64,000 bases of DNA from Erinaceus europaeus (GCF_950295315.1 NC_080165.1:8844917-8908916); one strand, 5' to 3'. Counted from the first letter of the stretch, positions 43,860 through 54,934 are shown. Notes: a model not told the origin generated them from the sequence alone. Numbers and translations are program-made.

Positions 43860-44998
43860 CTTTTATATGAAGGAGTTTCTGAGCTCTCAAATCCTTTCTA
43901 CATCGGGGTTTAATGGAAGCTAACTTTTTTTGAACCTTTTTTTTTTTTTTTTGAGAATCTCACTCCCTCCTGCTTTGCAGTCTTCTAAATATTTAGGATG
44001 ATTTACTTAATATAGTCAAACTTACCTTCCTAATTCTCAGACCTCAACTATTCATCTATCCAAGCTCCTTTAGTTCAACCCAGATTATTCTCTGACTCAC
44101 CTTCAAAAATCTTATAATTCTTATACTTCTGTGCATTAGGTTTTCTTCCTTGATTCACTCGGAAGTACTTCTTCTCAATTCTCCTCTCATGCTATTCCTC
44201 CAAAAATTTCACATCTTTCTAGCTTGATTGTCATATCTTGTAAAATACTTAACCTACTTTTATGAATGCAACAAAAAGAAATGATCATATACATATAAGG
44301 AGACAATATATACCTATACATATGTGTGTGTGTGTTGTGTTATATTCATCATGAAAAACCTTAAAGAATCTATTTCATCCACTTAATTATAAGAGTTATA
44401 TTTTGATAATTTTTACATATTACAAAGATTATACACTTAATAAAAATTGTCCTTGTTTTCTACAAGACTGTACTTTAAGCCTAAGTTTGATTTAAAAATC
44501 ATTGACAATAGAATAAAAAGAATGTGCCAGTAAAGCTAGGTAGTCCAGGTCTAGAGCTACTAATTAAAAAAAAAAAATTTTTTTTTCAAGGAACCAGAAA
44601 GCTAACTTACTGTGTAGGGCCTGTACATTGCTATATCCAGTAAGTAAGCCAGGCTTGAGTTCAGCCCAATAGAGCAGCACTACAGAAAGCTCTGGCACTG
44701 TATTGTCTCCCCCTCTCTTTCTTTTATTCTTTGTCTCATGGTCTAAAGGAAAACATAACACAGGAGCAGTAAGATCAGGCAGGAATCCATCCCTACCTCC
44801 CCAACCCCACAGAATAAATAAGCAAAGAAACAATGAAGTCAAAGCACAGAAGTTCTTGGGAAATTCTCCATGGAAATTCAGTTGTAAAGAAAAGATCTTT
44901 TTAGCAAAGATCCCTCTCTTTTATTCATATTGATTGATTCTCTATGTTCTCTGAACAAAGGTTAAAAAGCATGTTGTTAGAGCTGGTGTTATAAAAAT
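43860..44998. other. Unassigned AT-rich sequence
   Basis: Over 1.1 kb with no recognised repeat or gene. Includes a short GT run near 44327 and a T run near 43940. Confidence 0.5.
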
Positions 44999-45009
44999 GA
45001 ATGAGTTAT

Positions 45010-45309
45010 GGGGCCAGGCGGTAGCACACTGGTTAAGAGAACATGGAGAGAAGCACAAGGACTGGCTCAAGGATCACGGTTCCAGCCCTGATTCCCCACC
45101 TGCAAGGGGGTCGCTTCAAAGGCTGTGAAGCAGATCTGTAGGTGTCTATCTTTCTCTCTCCCTGGCTGTCCTTCCCTCCTCTCTCCGTTTCTCTCTGTCC
45201 TGTCCAACAGCAGCAGCAGCAGCAACAATAACAAATAAAAGATGGCCACTGAGCCCCAGTGATAACCCTGGAGGCAAATAAAATAAATAAATGATAATAA
45301 AATAAAATG
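45010..45309 (+). mobile_element. SINE-A with module M and 11-bp TSD
   Basis: Head gggccaggcggtagcacact, degenerate B box (ggttccagcc), body, then a shortened module M (gatggccactgagccccagt ... ccctggaggc). TSD gaatgagttat at 44999-45009 and 45310-45320. The TSD encloses module M, so module and body entered together. Confidence 0.93.
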
Positions 45310-45324
45310 GAATGAGTTATATGG

Positions 45325-46060
45325 TTTCATGACCCAAAGACTCAGAATCTAGTGAGCTATGCACAGAATGGATAAGCTATCTTTCCCTTAGGACAACAGT
45401 CTTAGTCTTAGCCTGTGAAAACCCAAAGCGCTCAGGAATATTTCAGTTCAGAAATGTAAAGAAATTTCCACAGGTTAATCTAGCTGAAGTCATAGAGGGC
45501 AGATAGTTCACAGAAGATCTCTCCTTACTCCATAGATTTTATTTTCCACAATGCGGTAAAACTATTGGGAGCTGCCTCCTTTAGACCCAGAATTCCAGAT
45601 ATTTTTCTTTTAGCTATTTTGAAGTTTGACCACTCATTCCCTCTTTCAACCTTCAGACTCAAAGGACACACTTCATGGCTTATTTAAGATATTAGAATGA
45701 CCAAAAAAAAAAATCATGTAAAAGAGATGTCTCCAGTGATTTCAAAGCTTCCTGACTGAATCATTAGTGATTTCCCAGTAATTTACTTAGCACTATATCT
45801 GGCTGTGCTATTTGTTGTGAAACAAAATAAACACAGGAAAACAGTTTATTTTGTTAGGTGTCCATCAAAAGAAAGAATGGTTGGAATGGGAAAAAGTTAT
45901 GGATGTTTATTAACATATGCAAAAATGCACACTTAAGTAAAATATTCTCTGAGAATAAAACTAAGTGAAAGGGTCCCTTGCTTGGTACTGCAGAAAATCA
46001 GATTTTGCAAAGCCAGTTCATGCATGAAAGGAATTCCTTCTATTGCACAATCTAAGGTTG
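45325..46060. other. Unassigned sequence
   Basis: Nothing recognised. Confidence 0.5.
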
Positions 46061-46065
46061 GTGTT

Positions 46066-46434
46066 TTTGTTATTGTTGTTGTTGTTTTTGCCTCCAGGGT
46101 TATTGCTGGGGCTCAGTGCCTGCACCATGAATCCACTGCTCCTGGAGGCTACTCCCCCCTTTTGTTGCCCTAGTTTATTATTATTGTGGTTATTGTTATT
46201 GGTGTCGTTATTGGTGTTGTCGTTGTTGGATAGGACAGAGAGAAATAAATGGAGAGAGGAGGGGAAGACAGAGAGAGGGAGAGGAAGACAGACACCTGAA
46301 GACCTGCTTCACCACCTGTGAAGAGACTCCTCTGCAGGTGGGGAGCCGATGGGGGCGGTGCTCAACCTGGATCCTTACACCGGTCCTTGTGCTTGCCATG
46401 TGTGCATAGCCCGCTGTACTACTGCCCGACCCCA
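46066..46434 (-). mobile_element. SINE-A with module M, antisense
   Basis: Reversed module M (gcctccagggttattgctgg ... tccactgctcctggaggct), then body and head to actactgcccgacccc. Flanks ggttggtgt / ggctggtgt are a possible TSD. Confidence 0.93.
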
Positions 46435-46439
46435 GGCTG

Positions 46440-47490
46440 GTGTCTATTAACTAAGATCACCCCCCACCCCAAGGAAAATAAGCCTTTCCTATAGGTGGAG
46501 GTGGGGCACAGGAAGATCTATAGACATCAGGAAGAAATCAAAAGCACTAAAATTATCCCACCTCTAAGATCAGGATCCCAGACAATGGGCTTCAACTACT
46601 CTTGACCTGGACAAAAGGATAAGGACAAGGCGCAGAGGGTGAGGATGGCCTCCTGTTTCAGAACTGTTCTTGTCATCTTAACTGATAAAGGTTTGGCCAT
46701 CCCCTCTACTCCAAGGAGCTTGTCCAAACCCCATTCTTTAGAGTCCCGACGCATACATATGGTCATCGTGCTTAAGAAAATGAAATGGCATCATATTCCT
46801 TCCTCTCATACCCAGGATGTCTTTGCCCTCCACTGACAATTGGTCCAAGGCCCATCCATAAAAATTACCTTTGTCTTCATTTCTAATGACAGGCACAGCT
46901 GCAGTGTACAACAATGAAGTCAGCTGTTTGGGATGCAACGTTAGGTGTTTTCTCAAGCATTCCGTAAGTCAGCTTGTTATGACAATTTTAAAAAGTAAGC
47001 TTCAGCTTTTTCTGCTGCACTCGAAGCCCAGGGGTATGGAGGAAATCCATCTACCTCCACTCCAGGAAGTGCCCCTAAACACGCACACACTTACAGGGCC
47101 ACAGAATGGATTGCCCAGGGGAAATAAGTTTCATTTTAGCTTGTCCAGGAAGGCTTGACAAACAACAGAGACGACTGAAACAGAAAGTACCCGAAAAAGC
47201 TACTTGAAATGGCCATGTGTGGATTAAAGAGAAAGATAGGAGTTGTGGGATGCTGAAAGGAATATCCAGTCTTACTGGATGAACAGACTTGACTTCCTTC
47301 ATCACCTCTTCAGGACAGCCACTATGTTTTGTTACTTTAAATGAGTTGGTTTCCAGAGGTCTTTGCTAAAAACACAAGCCCATTTCCCCTGTCAGAATAA
47401 AGGCAAAAGAAGCCCAGAAATGTGCTCTTCCATTTCTTCTCTGCATGAGAGTAAATGTCAACCGGCATAGGTTTTGGGGAGCATGGGGCT
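46440..47490. other. Unassigned unique sequence
   Basis: One of the longest repeat-free blocks. Frames at 46639-46836 and 46871-47158 have no recognisable domain. It is a reasonable place to look for conserved non-coding DNA. Confidence 0.5.
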
Positions 47491-47495
47491 TGGGG

Positions 47496-47800
47496 GGGCC
47501 AGGTGATAATTCACCGAGTTAAGTGCACATAGTATTAAGTCCAAGGACAGACATGAGGATCTCGGTTCAAGTCCCTGGCTCGTCACCCGCAGGGGGGAAC
47601 ACTTCACAAGTAGTGAAGCGGGTGTCTACCTTTCTCTCCCCCTCTCAGTCTTCCCCTCCTCTCTCAACTTCTCTCTGTCATATCCAATATAAAAGAGAAA
47701 CAAAAAATGGCCTCCAGCAGCAGTGGATTTGTAGTGCAGGCATCAAGCCCCAGCAACAACCTTGGAGGCAAAATAAAACAAACAAAATAACAACAAGAAC
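47496..47800 (+). mobile_element. SINE-A/B-type with module M
   Basis: ggccaggtgataattcaccg head, B box cggttcaagtccc, both landmarks, body, then module M (atggcctccagcagcagtgg ... caacaaccttggaggc) and A-rich tail. Confidence 0.92.
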
Positions 47801-48199
47801 AAAAACATGAGGTTTGCTTGTTCACTCCAGATTTTGCCTAACTAGCAAGTTAATAAAAGTATGAACATGTGTAATCCTTTACAAATAAACAAGCTTGTTT
47901 GTTTTTGCTTTTTTTTTTTTTTTTTGTCTGTCTCCTCTACACACTCAGAACTGAGTGCTATGGTAGTTTGTTCTGTATAGTTGCATCAAACTGCTAGGAG
48001 GAGATGCCCACAGGGCTCTGGACTCCGCTTCCAATGAAACTCACAACATGTGACCAGGAAATGTTGTCTTTGTCCTCATCACTGAGAAGAGGGAGAATCT
48101 GTAGAACACCTAAGGAAATCAGGTCCTGATTATATTACCTGGAGGAAACAAGGGAGGAGGAAGAACACCTAAAACCTGTAATAGGTAGAAGTGTGGCTT

Positions 48200-48742
48200 A
48201 CCCAACCTGTAAGCTATCTGGCTCCAGCAAAAATCAGGAAAGTCATGGCCTCCTTGGAATAGACCTAAAATACACTTCCTAGCTTCTTCCAACTTGAAGA
48301 CCCCAACCTCATCTGCTACATCCTTACCTTTAGATTACTGATTATTAAACAATTTGTACTACTTTGTCTTATTGCTTTTCAGCCACCAAGTTGTAGATGC
48401 TACCATGTCACCGACTTGACTTCCATAGGCAGACAACCCACCAGTGTGTCCTGAAACCCCACCTCCCCAGAGCCCTGCCCCACTAGGGAAAGACAGAAAC
48501 AGGCTGGGAGTATGGATCCACCTGCCAATGCCCATGTCCAGTGGAGAAGCAATTACAGAAGCCAGACCTTCCACCTTCTGCACCCCATAAAGATCTTTGG
48601 TCCATACTCCCAGAAGGATAAAGAATAGGGAAGCTTCCAATAGAGGGGATGGGGTATGGAACTCTGGTAGTGAGAAATGTGTGGAATTGTACCCCTCTTA
48701 TCCCACAATCTGGTTGATCATTATAAAATCACTAATAAAAAA
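48200..48742 (+). mobile_element. REP-X
   Basis: From about ctggctccagcaaaaatcag through gcagatgctaccatg-like, cccactagggaaagacagaa and gaagcaattacagaagccag to aataaaaaaag. Possibly begins earlier. Confidence 0.88.
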
Positions 48743-49021
48743 AGAAGAGTAGCTTAGAAAGGAAATGAAGGTGGGGCCTTGGAAGTGCATAAAATAGACC
48801 AGCTTCACTGTCCTACATGTCTTTCTCTGTGTGAGTGCTTTGATTCTTTCCTGAAGAAAAGTTTTAAAATGCTGAAAAATCATGTTTGTTTTTTTTTTTC
48901 TTCTCAACTCTTTGTCAGATATAGTATAGTAAACCTGACACCATGGCCTCTTTCCCCCTCAGCAAAGCCTCACTGAATGCCCTAATTTAATCCCAACTAC
49001 ATGCAATATAAGAATAAGTCT

Positions 49022-49171
49022 ACTTTCAGAGGGATAAAGAATAGGAAATCTGTCAGGGGAGGGGATGGGCTATGGAACTCTGGTCGTGGGAATTGTGTGG
49101 AGTTGTACCTTTCTTGTACTGTGGTTCTTGTCAGTGTTACCTTTTTATAAATAAAAATTTAAAAAAAAAAC
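49022..49171 (+). mobile_element. REP-X terminal 150 bp with 11-bp TSD
   Basis: Very short copy: cagagggataaagaatagga to a ten-A tail. TSD agaataagtct at 49011-49021 and 49172-49182. Confidence 0.93.
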
Positions 49172-49887
49172 AGAATAAGTCTCAAGATTTGAGGAATATT
49201 TCTAGGAAGAGAAAATGCTGTAATTAAGAAATCATAGAGTGAGTTTACAGGTTATTTCTTTCATAAGATAAAAATAAGAGGGGGGAGGCGGGGATACAGG
49301 GTAGCAGCTGTGGCATTTCTCTCCACTCCTCTCCCTGGTCAGCTATGACTATCAAAGGACATCACCTGGGACTACAACAAGACAGGACAAGAACTGCTTT
49401 GGAAATCCAACAAATCACTGGTAAATGCAAAAATGTGTGACTCATGGACAGAGAGGAGCCTAAGGAGAGATTCCTGGGGCTAAAGCCCATATCCACTCCC
49501 AAGTGGCTGGTAACAGTTTCCCAGTTGAGGCAACACCTCCAGTCTGTTTTACCAACAAAAGGACTGCTCAGAGGAGGAGAGGACTCCCCTAAGATTCACC
49601 AAATGCAACTGTGAGTCTCCACTGCTACTGCCCCTCGGAGGCTGGAACAGCAGCCGGGAGGCTCTGTGCTGACATCGGGGTACAGAAAACTGGCCAGGAA
49701 ACTCAGATCTACACCCCAGTAGACTAGAGGTGGGGTTGTATAGTGAGAAGCTGTCTACATTGTTGTTCTGATGAATTGAGAGACATGGTGAATAACTGCT
49801 GCAGAACACACAGAGTATAAATGAAATTTGTTTGGAAACTCACAGGGCCAAGTGGTGTTGCCATCTTGGTTCTGGCTGAACTGATTT

Positions 49888-49953
49888 GGGGGCTTTCAAT
49901 CCTTGGGGCGTGAGAGTCTCTTTGAATAACTACTATGCTATCTCTCCCCAACC
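49888..49953 (-). mobile_element. SINE-C fragment, antisense
   Basis: Reverse complement has gatagcatagtagttattca and gagactctcacgcccc. ctgattt at 49881-49887 and 49954-49960 is a 7-bp TSD. Inserted in the L1 5-prime UTR. Confidence 0.75.
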
Positions 49954-50642
49954 CTGATTTATCTATTGGTCAAGAGTTAGTGATTAAGCTAAAAAGCCTG
50001 CTAATAGTTAAAAAGCCCTCAGGCTCCCATAGCCTACAGGGAAAACAAAGAATAAGAGGCTTTGACAGCCACTGTGCTTCATCTAAGGGATTGAGATAAC
50101 ATTAAAACAACTGCAGAAGAATGAAACTGAACCACTATATTTCACCAGATACAAAAGTAAATTCCAAGTGAATCAAGGACTTGGATGTTAGACCAGAAAC
50201 TATCAGGTACTTAGAGGAAAATATTGGCAGAACTCTTTTCCACGTAAATTTTAAAGACATCTTCAATGAAACGTATCCAATTACAAAGAAGACTAAGGCA
50301 TGTATAAATCTATGGGACTACATCAAATTAAAAAGTTTCTGCACAGCAAAAGAAACCAATACTCAAACAAAGAAACCCCTCACAGAATGGGAGACCTTTA
50401 CATGTCATACATCAGACAAGAAGCTAATAACCAAAATATATAAACAAATATATAAACACTTTGTCAGACTTAACAACAAGAAACAAATGACCCCAACCAA
50501 AAATGGGGAGTGGGCATGGACAGAATATTCACCACAGAAGAGATCTGAAAGGTCAATAAATATATGAAAAAATGTTTCAGGTCACTAATTGTCAGAGAAA
50601 TACAAATAAAGATAACAATGAAATACCATTTCACTCCTGTGC

Positions 50643-51056
50643 TGTTGGGCAGTAAGCCAGCTTCCCCCTGCTTAACTCTGCAGTCTATTTACATAACCAC
50701 TAGAACCACCCTGCCTGCAGGGCATTGGTTTAATACCCACTGGTTTATACTCTCTTTTTGCTCCACCCCCTCTCCTAGACACACCCTGATTTCCACCACT
50801 CTCTTTTCACTCCACCCTCTCTGTCACATCCTGTTTCCTCCCTACTTGGCGAGTATGTATACAGCTGTTCTTCTCTTTGAACACACTTGGGATTGCCTTC
50901 TGGCTCTGAGAGTCCCAGAGTCTCTCTCCTGCTACACTAGCCCAGTACTAGTTCCTGATCCCTCTCCCACACAGCAGCCTAGGTTGGCTCCAGTTGAGTT
51001 CTTTCCAACCCAGAGAGCACTTGCTCGGGAAGAAGCACCCCCAGGCTATCCCGGCA
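50643..51056 (+). mobile_element. Solo LTR of an endogenous retrovirus, 414 bp, inside L1
   Basis: Starts TG (tgttgggcag) and ends CA (cccggca). Flanks ctgtgc (50637-50642) and ctgtgt (51057-51062) are a 6-bp TSD with one mismatch; the uninterrupted L1 at 39980-40000 confirms the target. Shares tctatttacataaccact, the ccaccctctctgtcacatc block and ccctacttggcgagtat with the LTR at 40987-41447, so both belong to one family. The TATA box is degraded (agtatgtatacagc), no AATAAA is evident, and R/U5 differ, suggesting a different subfamily. No viral genes. Confidence 0.88.
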
Positions 51057-51217
51057 CTGTGTGAATGTCATACATCAGAGTAAACAGTAGCAACAAATGC
51101 TGGAGAGGTTGTGGAGACAAAGGAACCCTCCTGCACTGCTGGTGGGAATGAAATTTGGTCCAACCCCTGTGTAGAGCAGTCCTGAGAACTCTCAGAAAGC
51201 TAGAAATGGACCTACCC

Positions 51218-51261
51218 ATGGAGCTCTAGTGGCAAAATCCATTAGTGTGCAGTACTTACAC
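51218..51261 (+). pseudogene. Retroposed 5-prime fragment resembling tRNA-Ile(UAU), no tail
   Basis: A 44-bp insert in L1 ORF2 bounded by a perfect 16-bp direct repeat, agaaatggacctaccc, at 51202-51217 and 51262-51277. The other L1 (40128-40150) has the site once. Bases 51223-51260 align with the first 38 nucleotides of tRNA-Ile(UAU) as I remember it (GCTCCAGTGGC ... TACTTATA) at about 29 of 38 positions; most differences are G-to-A or C-to-T, many at CpG sites. It ends in the anticodon loop. The five bases before it (atgga) may be a decayed part of a longer TSD, since the target continues tatga. No A tail. Confidence is lower than for the tRNA-Cys case because of the divergence. Confidence 0.68.
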
Positions 51262-51859
51262 AGAAATGGACCTACCCTATGACCCTGCAACTCCTCTCCT
51301 GGGGATGTATCCTAAGGAAACCAACACACCTATCCAAAAGGATTTGTATACACTCATGTTCGTAGCAGTACACTTTGTAATAGCCAAAACCTGGAAGCAA
51401 CCCAGGTGTCCAACAGCAGATGAGTGGCTGAGAAAGCTGTGGCATATAGACACAATGAAATACTACTCAGCTATTAAAAATGGTGATTTCACCATTTCCA
51501 GCCCATCTTGGATGGGGCTTGAAGAAATCATGTTAAGTGAAATAAGTCAGAAACAGAAGGATGAATATGGGATGATCTCACTCTAAGGCAGAAGTTGGAA
51601 AACAGGGTCAGACGAGAAAACACTAAGCAGAACTTGGAATGAAATTGGTGGATTGCACCAAAGTAAGACTCTGGGGTGATTGCAGGGGGATGATTGAGGT
51701 CCATGAACAGGATGGCAGAGGACCTAGTGGGGGTTGTATTGTTATGTGGAAAACTGGGAAGTGTTATGCATGTACAGACTATTGTACTTACTATTGACTA
51801 TAAAACATTAATCCCCTAATAAAAATATTTAAAGATAAATAAATAAATATAAGAGGGAG

Positions 51860-52450
51860 ACCATACTTGAATTTTTTTCTATAACTAGGGTTAGCTATGA
51901 AATTTCTTCATTTATTTTCTTTCTAAAATGTTCATTTTCCTCTGTTGCTTTCTATCTCCTCCATTTTCATCTATTAAAAAAATTAAAGAAATTCTCCCCA
52001 GTAAGTATTTTGTTTTCATATTTTTTGGTAGGGCCATAAGATATCTCCATTTTAATTTTTACCTCCTTCCATTAGTGTTTTAATAATGATTTTAAAAATG
52101 ACAAGATTATAAGAGTTTATTTCTACCTTACATTCATCACCATAGTTCTATGACACCCTAAAGGAATAAATAAATGAAAATAACAATCCAGTCAGGAAAA
52201 CAATAAATCAATCTCAGTATCTCATAGTCACAGCTCATAAAGGGCTTTGGCTTACAGCTTATACTTGGAATGCGAATCTAGGCTCTTGCAGGCACTCAAT
52301 CTGATGTATATTCCTGTGATGCATACCCCCTCCCAGCAACCACAATAACAGGATGAAAAAAAAAAATGTACACACAAGGGATTGAGCGAGGGGGAGAGAA
52401 AGAGAGATGTGAAAAAGAGAAGAGATGAATGCTAACTTATATTTAAAAAG
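51860..52450. other. Unassigned AT-rich sequence
   Basis: Nothing recognised. Confidence 0.5.
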
Positions 52451-52452
52451 TG

Positions 52453-52742
52453 GAAATCAGCAGGAGTTGAGCGGTCGCCGGCGGGTTAAGTGCACATGGC
52501 ATAAAGCACAAGGACCAGCGTAAGGATCCTGGTTTGAGCCCCCAGCTCCCCATCTGCAGGGGAGTCGCTTCGCAGACGGTGAAGCAGGTCTGCAGGTGTC
52601 TGTCTTTCTCTCCCCGTCTCTGTCTTCCCCTCCTCTCTCCATTTCCCTCTGTCCTATCCAACAATGACGACATCAATAACCACAACAATAAAAAAAACAA
52701 TAGGCACAACAAAAGGGAATAAATAAATACATTTTTTAAAAA
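52453..52742 (+). mobile_element. SINE-A
   Basis: Complete copy with agttgagcggtcgccggcgg head, B box ctggtttgagccc, both landmarks and A-rich tail. Confidence 0.94.
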
Positions 52743-52949
52743 AAACATGTAAATCAAAAGACAAGAGTGCATAATCTAGGAACCTGTGAGTACTTTTTAT
52801 TTAGAAATGTCCTACATGGAAATGATAACAATGATTTTTTTAAAATATTATTTTAAGGTACACTTTACCATAACAACAAAGAAAAAAGTTAGATCCTTTG
52901 GTTGACAACTCTTCTGTTTTCTCCCTCAGAAAAACATTCTTCTGAGGGC

Positions 52950-53405
52950 AGGCCAGAGGTACACTCAATTGAGTACACACATTGCCACATACAAGGGCCT
53001 GGGCTTGATCCCTGCAAAGGGGATGTGGAACACGCAGTGAAGTCGTTCTGCAGGTGCCTCTCTTCCTCCCCTCTCAATTTCTCTCTTTTCTATGAAGTAA
53101 CAAATGACAAAGGGACCAGGTGGTAACACACCTGGTTGAGCTCCTGCAGGACAGTGCACATGGACCCAGGTTCAAGCTCTCAGTCCCCACCTGCATTGGG
53201 AAAGCTTCACAGGTGCTGAAGCAGGTCTACAGTGTCTCTCCTCTCCATTTCTATCTCCTCTCCTCTCTTAATTTCTCTGTCTCGATTCAAAATAAATAAA
53301 GAATATATTTTGAATAAATAAATAGAGAACATGGCTGTCAGGAGAAGTGGATTCATTGTGTAGATATTAAGTTCCAGCTGTAAGACTGGTGTTAATAAAA
53401 CGAGC
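52950..53405 (+). mobile_element. SINE-B with module M, interrupted by another SINE-B
   Basis: Head and body at 52950-53110 (ccagaggtacactcaattga ... tgcaggtgcctctcttcct). Module M (atggctgtcaggagaagtgg ... gttccagctgtaagac) resumes at about 53330-53400. Confidence 0.75.
53112..53328 (+). mobile_element. SINE-B
   Basis: gggaccaggtggtaacacac head, B box caggttcaagctc, cccacctgcattgggaaagc, body and AATAAA-rich tail. Sits between the body and module M of the surrounding SINE. Confidence 0.88.
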
Positions 53406-53409
53406 AAAC

Positions 53410-53760
53410 AAACAAACCTTTCTAAGATATTATTTCTTTCCACTTGCCAAGACTGTTAAACATTAATCTTCAAACAAATCTCTGCTCACACCATTATTAT
53501 GATTTTCTTGATTCCTCAACTTTCTGGAAGTGTCAGTAATAGAAAATGGAATGGAACAAATGTCCTCTCTCCCATCTCCTACTCTTCTATGTAAAGGGAG
53601 CTCTCAGTACCTACTGATTCTGATCTCCAGCTCCAAGCCTCAGACATTTCCCATCTGGGTTCTGTGAGTACTTCTCAAATTTGAATGTGCACTAGAGTTT
53701 TCTAATTTAGAAGATTGAGGGTAAGGTCCACAAATGGACTTTCTTTTTTTAAAATGTTTT
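53410..53760. other. Unassigned sequence
   Basis: Nothing recognised. Confidence 0.5.
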
Positions 53761-53764
53761 TTAA

Positions 53765-54080
53765 TTTATTTTAAAAAGGAGAGATTAGCAAAACCATAGG
53801 ATAAGAGGGGTACAACTCCACACAATTACCACCACCAGAACTCCGGATCCCATCTCCTCCCCTGATAGCTTTCAGGTTCTTTATCCCTCTGGGAGTATGG
53901 ACCCAGGGTCATTGTGGGATGCAGAAGGTGGAAGGTCTGGCTTCTGTAATTGCTTCTCCACTGAACATGGGCGTTGATAGGTGGATCCATACTCCCAGCC
54001 TGCCTCTCTCTTTCCCTAGTGGGGTGGGGCTCTGGGGAAGTGGAGCTCCAGGACACATTGGTAGGGTTGTCTGGACATTT
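53765..54080 (-). mobile_element. REP-X, antisense
   Basis: ccataggataagaggggtac through ctggcttctgtaattgcttc to ggggctctggggaagtggag and caggacacattggtaggg, all reversed REP-X landmarks. Confidence 0.93.
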
Positions 54081-54185
54081 CTAAGAAGCTTCTGGCCGTA
54101 GTCATGTTGCAGGTTATACAATATGTATTTTGATAATTACTTGCTCTGGTCTAAGAGAAAGCAGGTCATGAGAAATTCACATGGA

Positions 54186-54375
54186 GGAGCCAGGTGGTAG
54201 CACACTTGGTTAAGTGCCCACATTACAGTGCCCAAGGACACAGGCTCAAGCCCCTGGTCTCCATCTGTAGGAGAAAAGCTTCACAAGTAGCGTCTATCTC
54301 TCTTCCTATCTCCCCCTCCCTTCTCAATTTCTCTCTGTCTCTTTCCAATAATAAATTAATTCTTTAAAAGAAAGA
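54186..54375 (+). mobile_element. SINE-B
   Basis: ggagccaggtggtagcacac head, caggctcaagcccctgg, gagaaaagcttcacaagtag, body with part of the second landmark deleted, and tail. Confidence 0.88.
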
Positions 54376-54627
54376 CATTTGAGAGTCGAGCGGCAACGCA
54401 GCGGGTTAAGTGCAGATGGCACAAAGCACAAGGACCAGTGTAAAAAACCCAGTCGGAGCCCCTCCCCCTCTCCCCACCTGCAGGGGAGTCACTTCACAGG
54501 GGGTGAAGCAGGTCTGCAGGTGTCTGTCTTTCTCTCCCCCTCTCTGTCTAGCCCTCCTTTCTCCATTTCTCTCTGTCCTGTCCAACAACAATGACATCAA
54601 TAATAACAAGAACAATAAAACAAGGGC

Positions 54628-54930
54628 TGGGAGTCGGGCTGTAGCGCAGCGGGTTAAGCGCAGGTGGCGCAAAGCACAAGGACCGGCATAAGGATCCCGG
54701 TTTGAACCCCGGTTCCCCACCTGCAGGGGAGTCGCTTCACAGGCGGTGAAGCAGGTCTGCAGGTGTCTATCTTTCTCTCCCCCTCTCTGTCTTCCCCTCC
54801 TCTCTCCATTTCTCTCTGTCCTATCCAACAACGACGACAACAACAATAATAACTACAACAATAAAACAACAAGGGCAACAAAAGGGAATAAATAAATAAA
54901 ATAAAATATTTAAAAAAAAAAAAAAAAAAA
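54628..54930 (+). mobile_element. SINE-A, young intact copy
   Basis: A box tagcgcagcgggttaagcgc, near-canonical B box ggtttgaacccc, CpG dinucleotides retained (ggcggtgaag, acgacgac), both landmarks and a long pure A tail. Confidence 0.95.
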
Positions 54931-54934
54931 CAAC

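Larger units (their letters stand above)
49283..51848 (+). mobile_element. L1 with 5-prime UTR and 3-prime end but internal coding region missing
   Basis: TSD-like ataagaggg at 49274-49282 and 51849-51857 encloses the whole block. 49283 to about 50108 begins GC-rich (gggaggcggggatacaggg) and reads like an L1 5-prime UTR; this is judged from context. At about 50112 it passes without break into ORF2 C-terminal sequence (tgaaccactatatttcacc), equivalent to 39450 in the other L1, at the shared string tgcagaag. ORF1 and all of the ORF2 endonuclease and reverse transcriptase are absent. The C-x3-C-x7-H-x4-C motif is present but its last Cys codon is TGA (51149-51151). The 3-prime UTR and AATAAA end match the 40-kb L1. 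Later hit by a SINE-C, a solo LTR and a tRNA fragment. Confidence 0.75.

Noticed and set aside
50564..51064. 166-codon frame as a novel protein
   Set aside because: Chimeric readthrough from L1 ORF2 into a solo LTR.
54406..54846. 146-codon antisense frame with repeated DRTERNGERRGRQRGGEKD motif
   Set aside because: The motif recurs wherever SINE-A is read antisense; it is SINE sequence, not a repeat protein.
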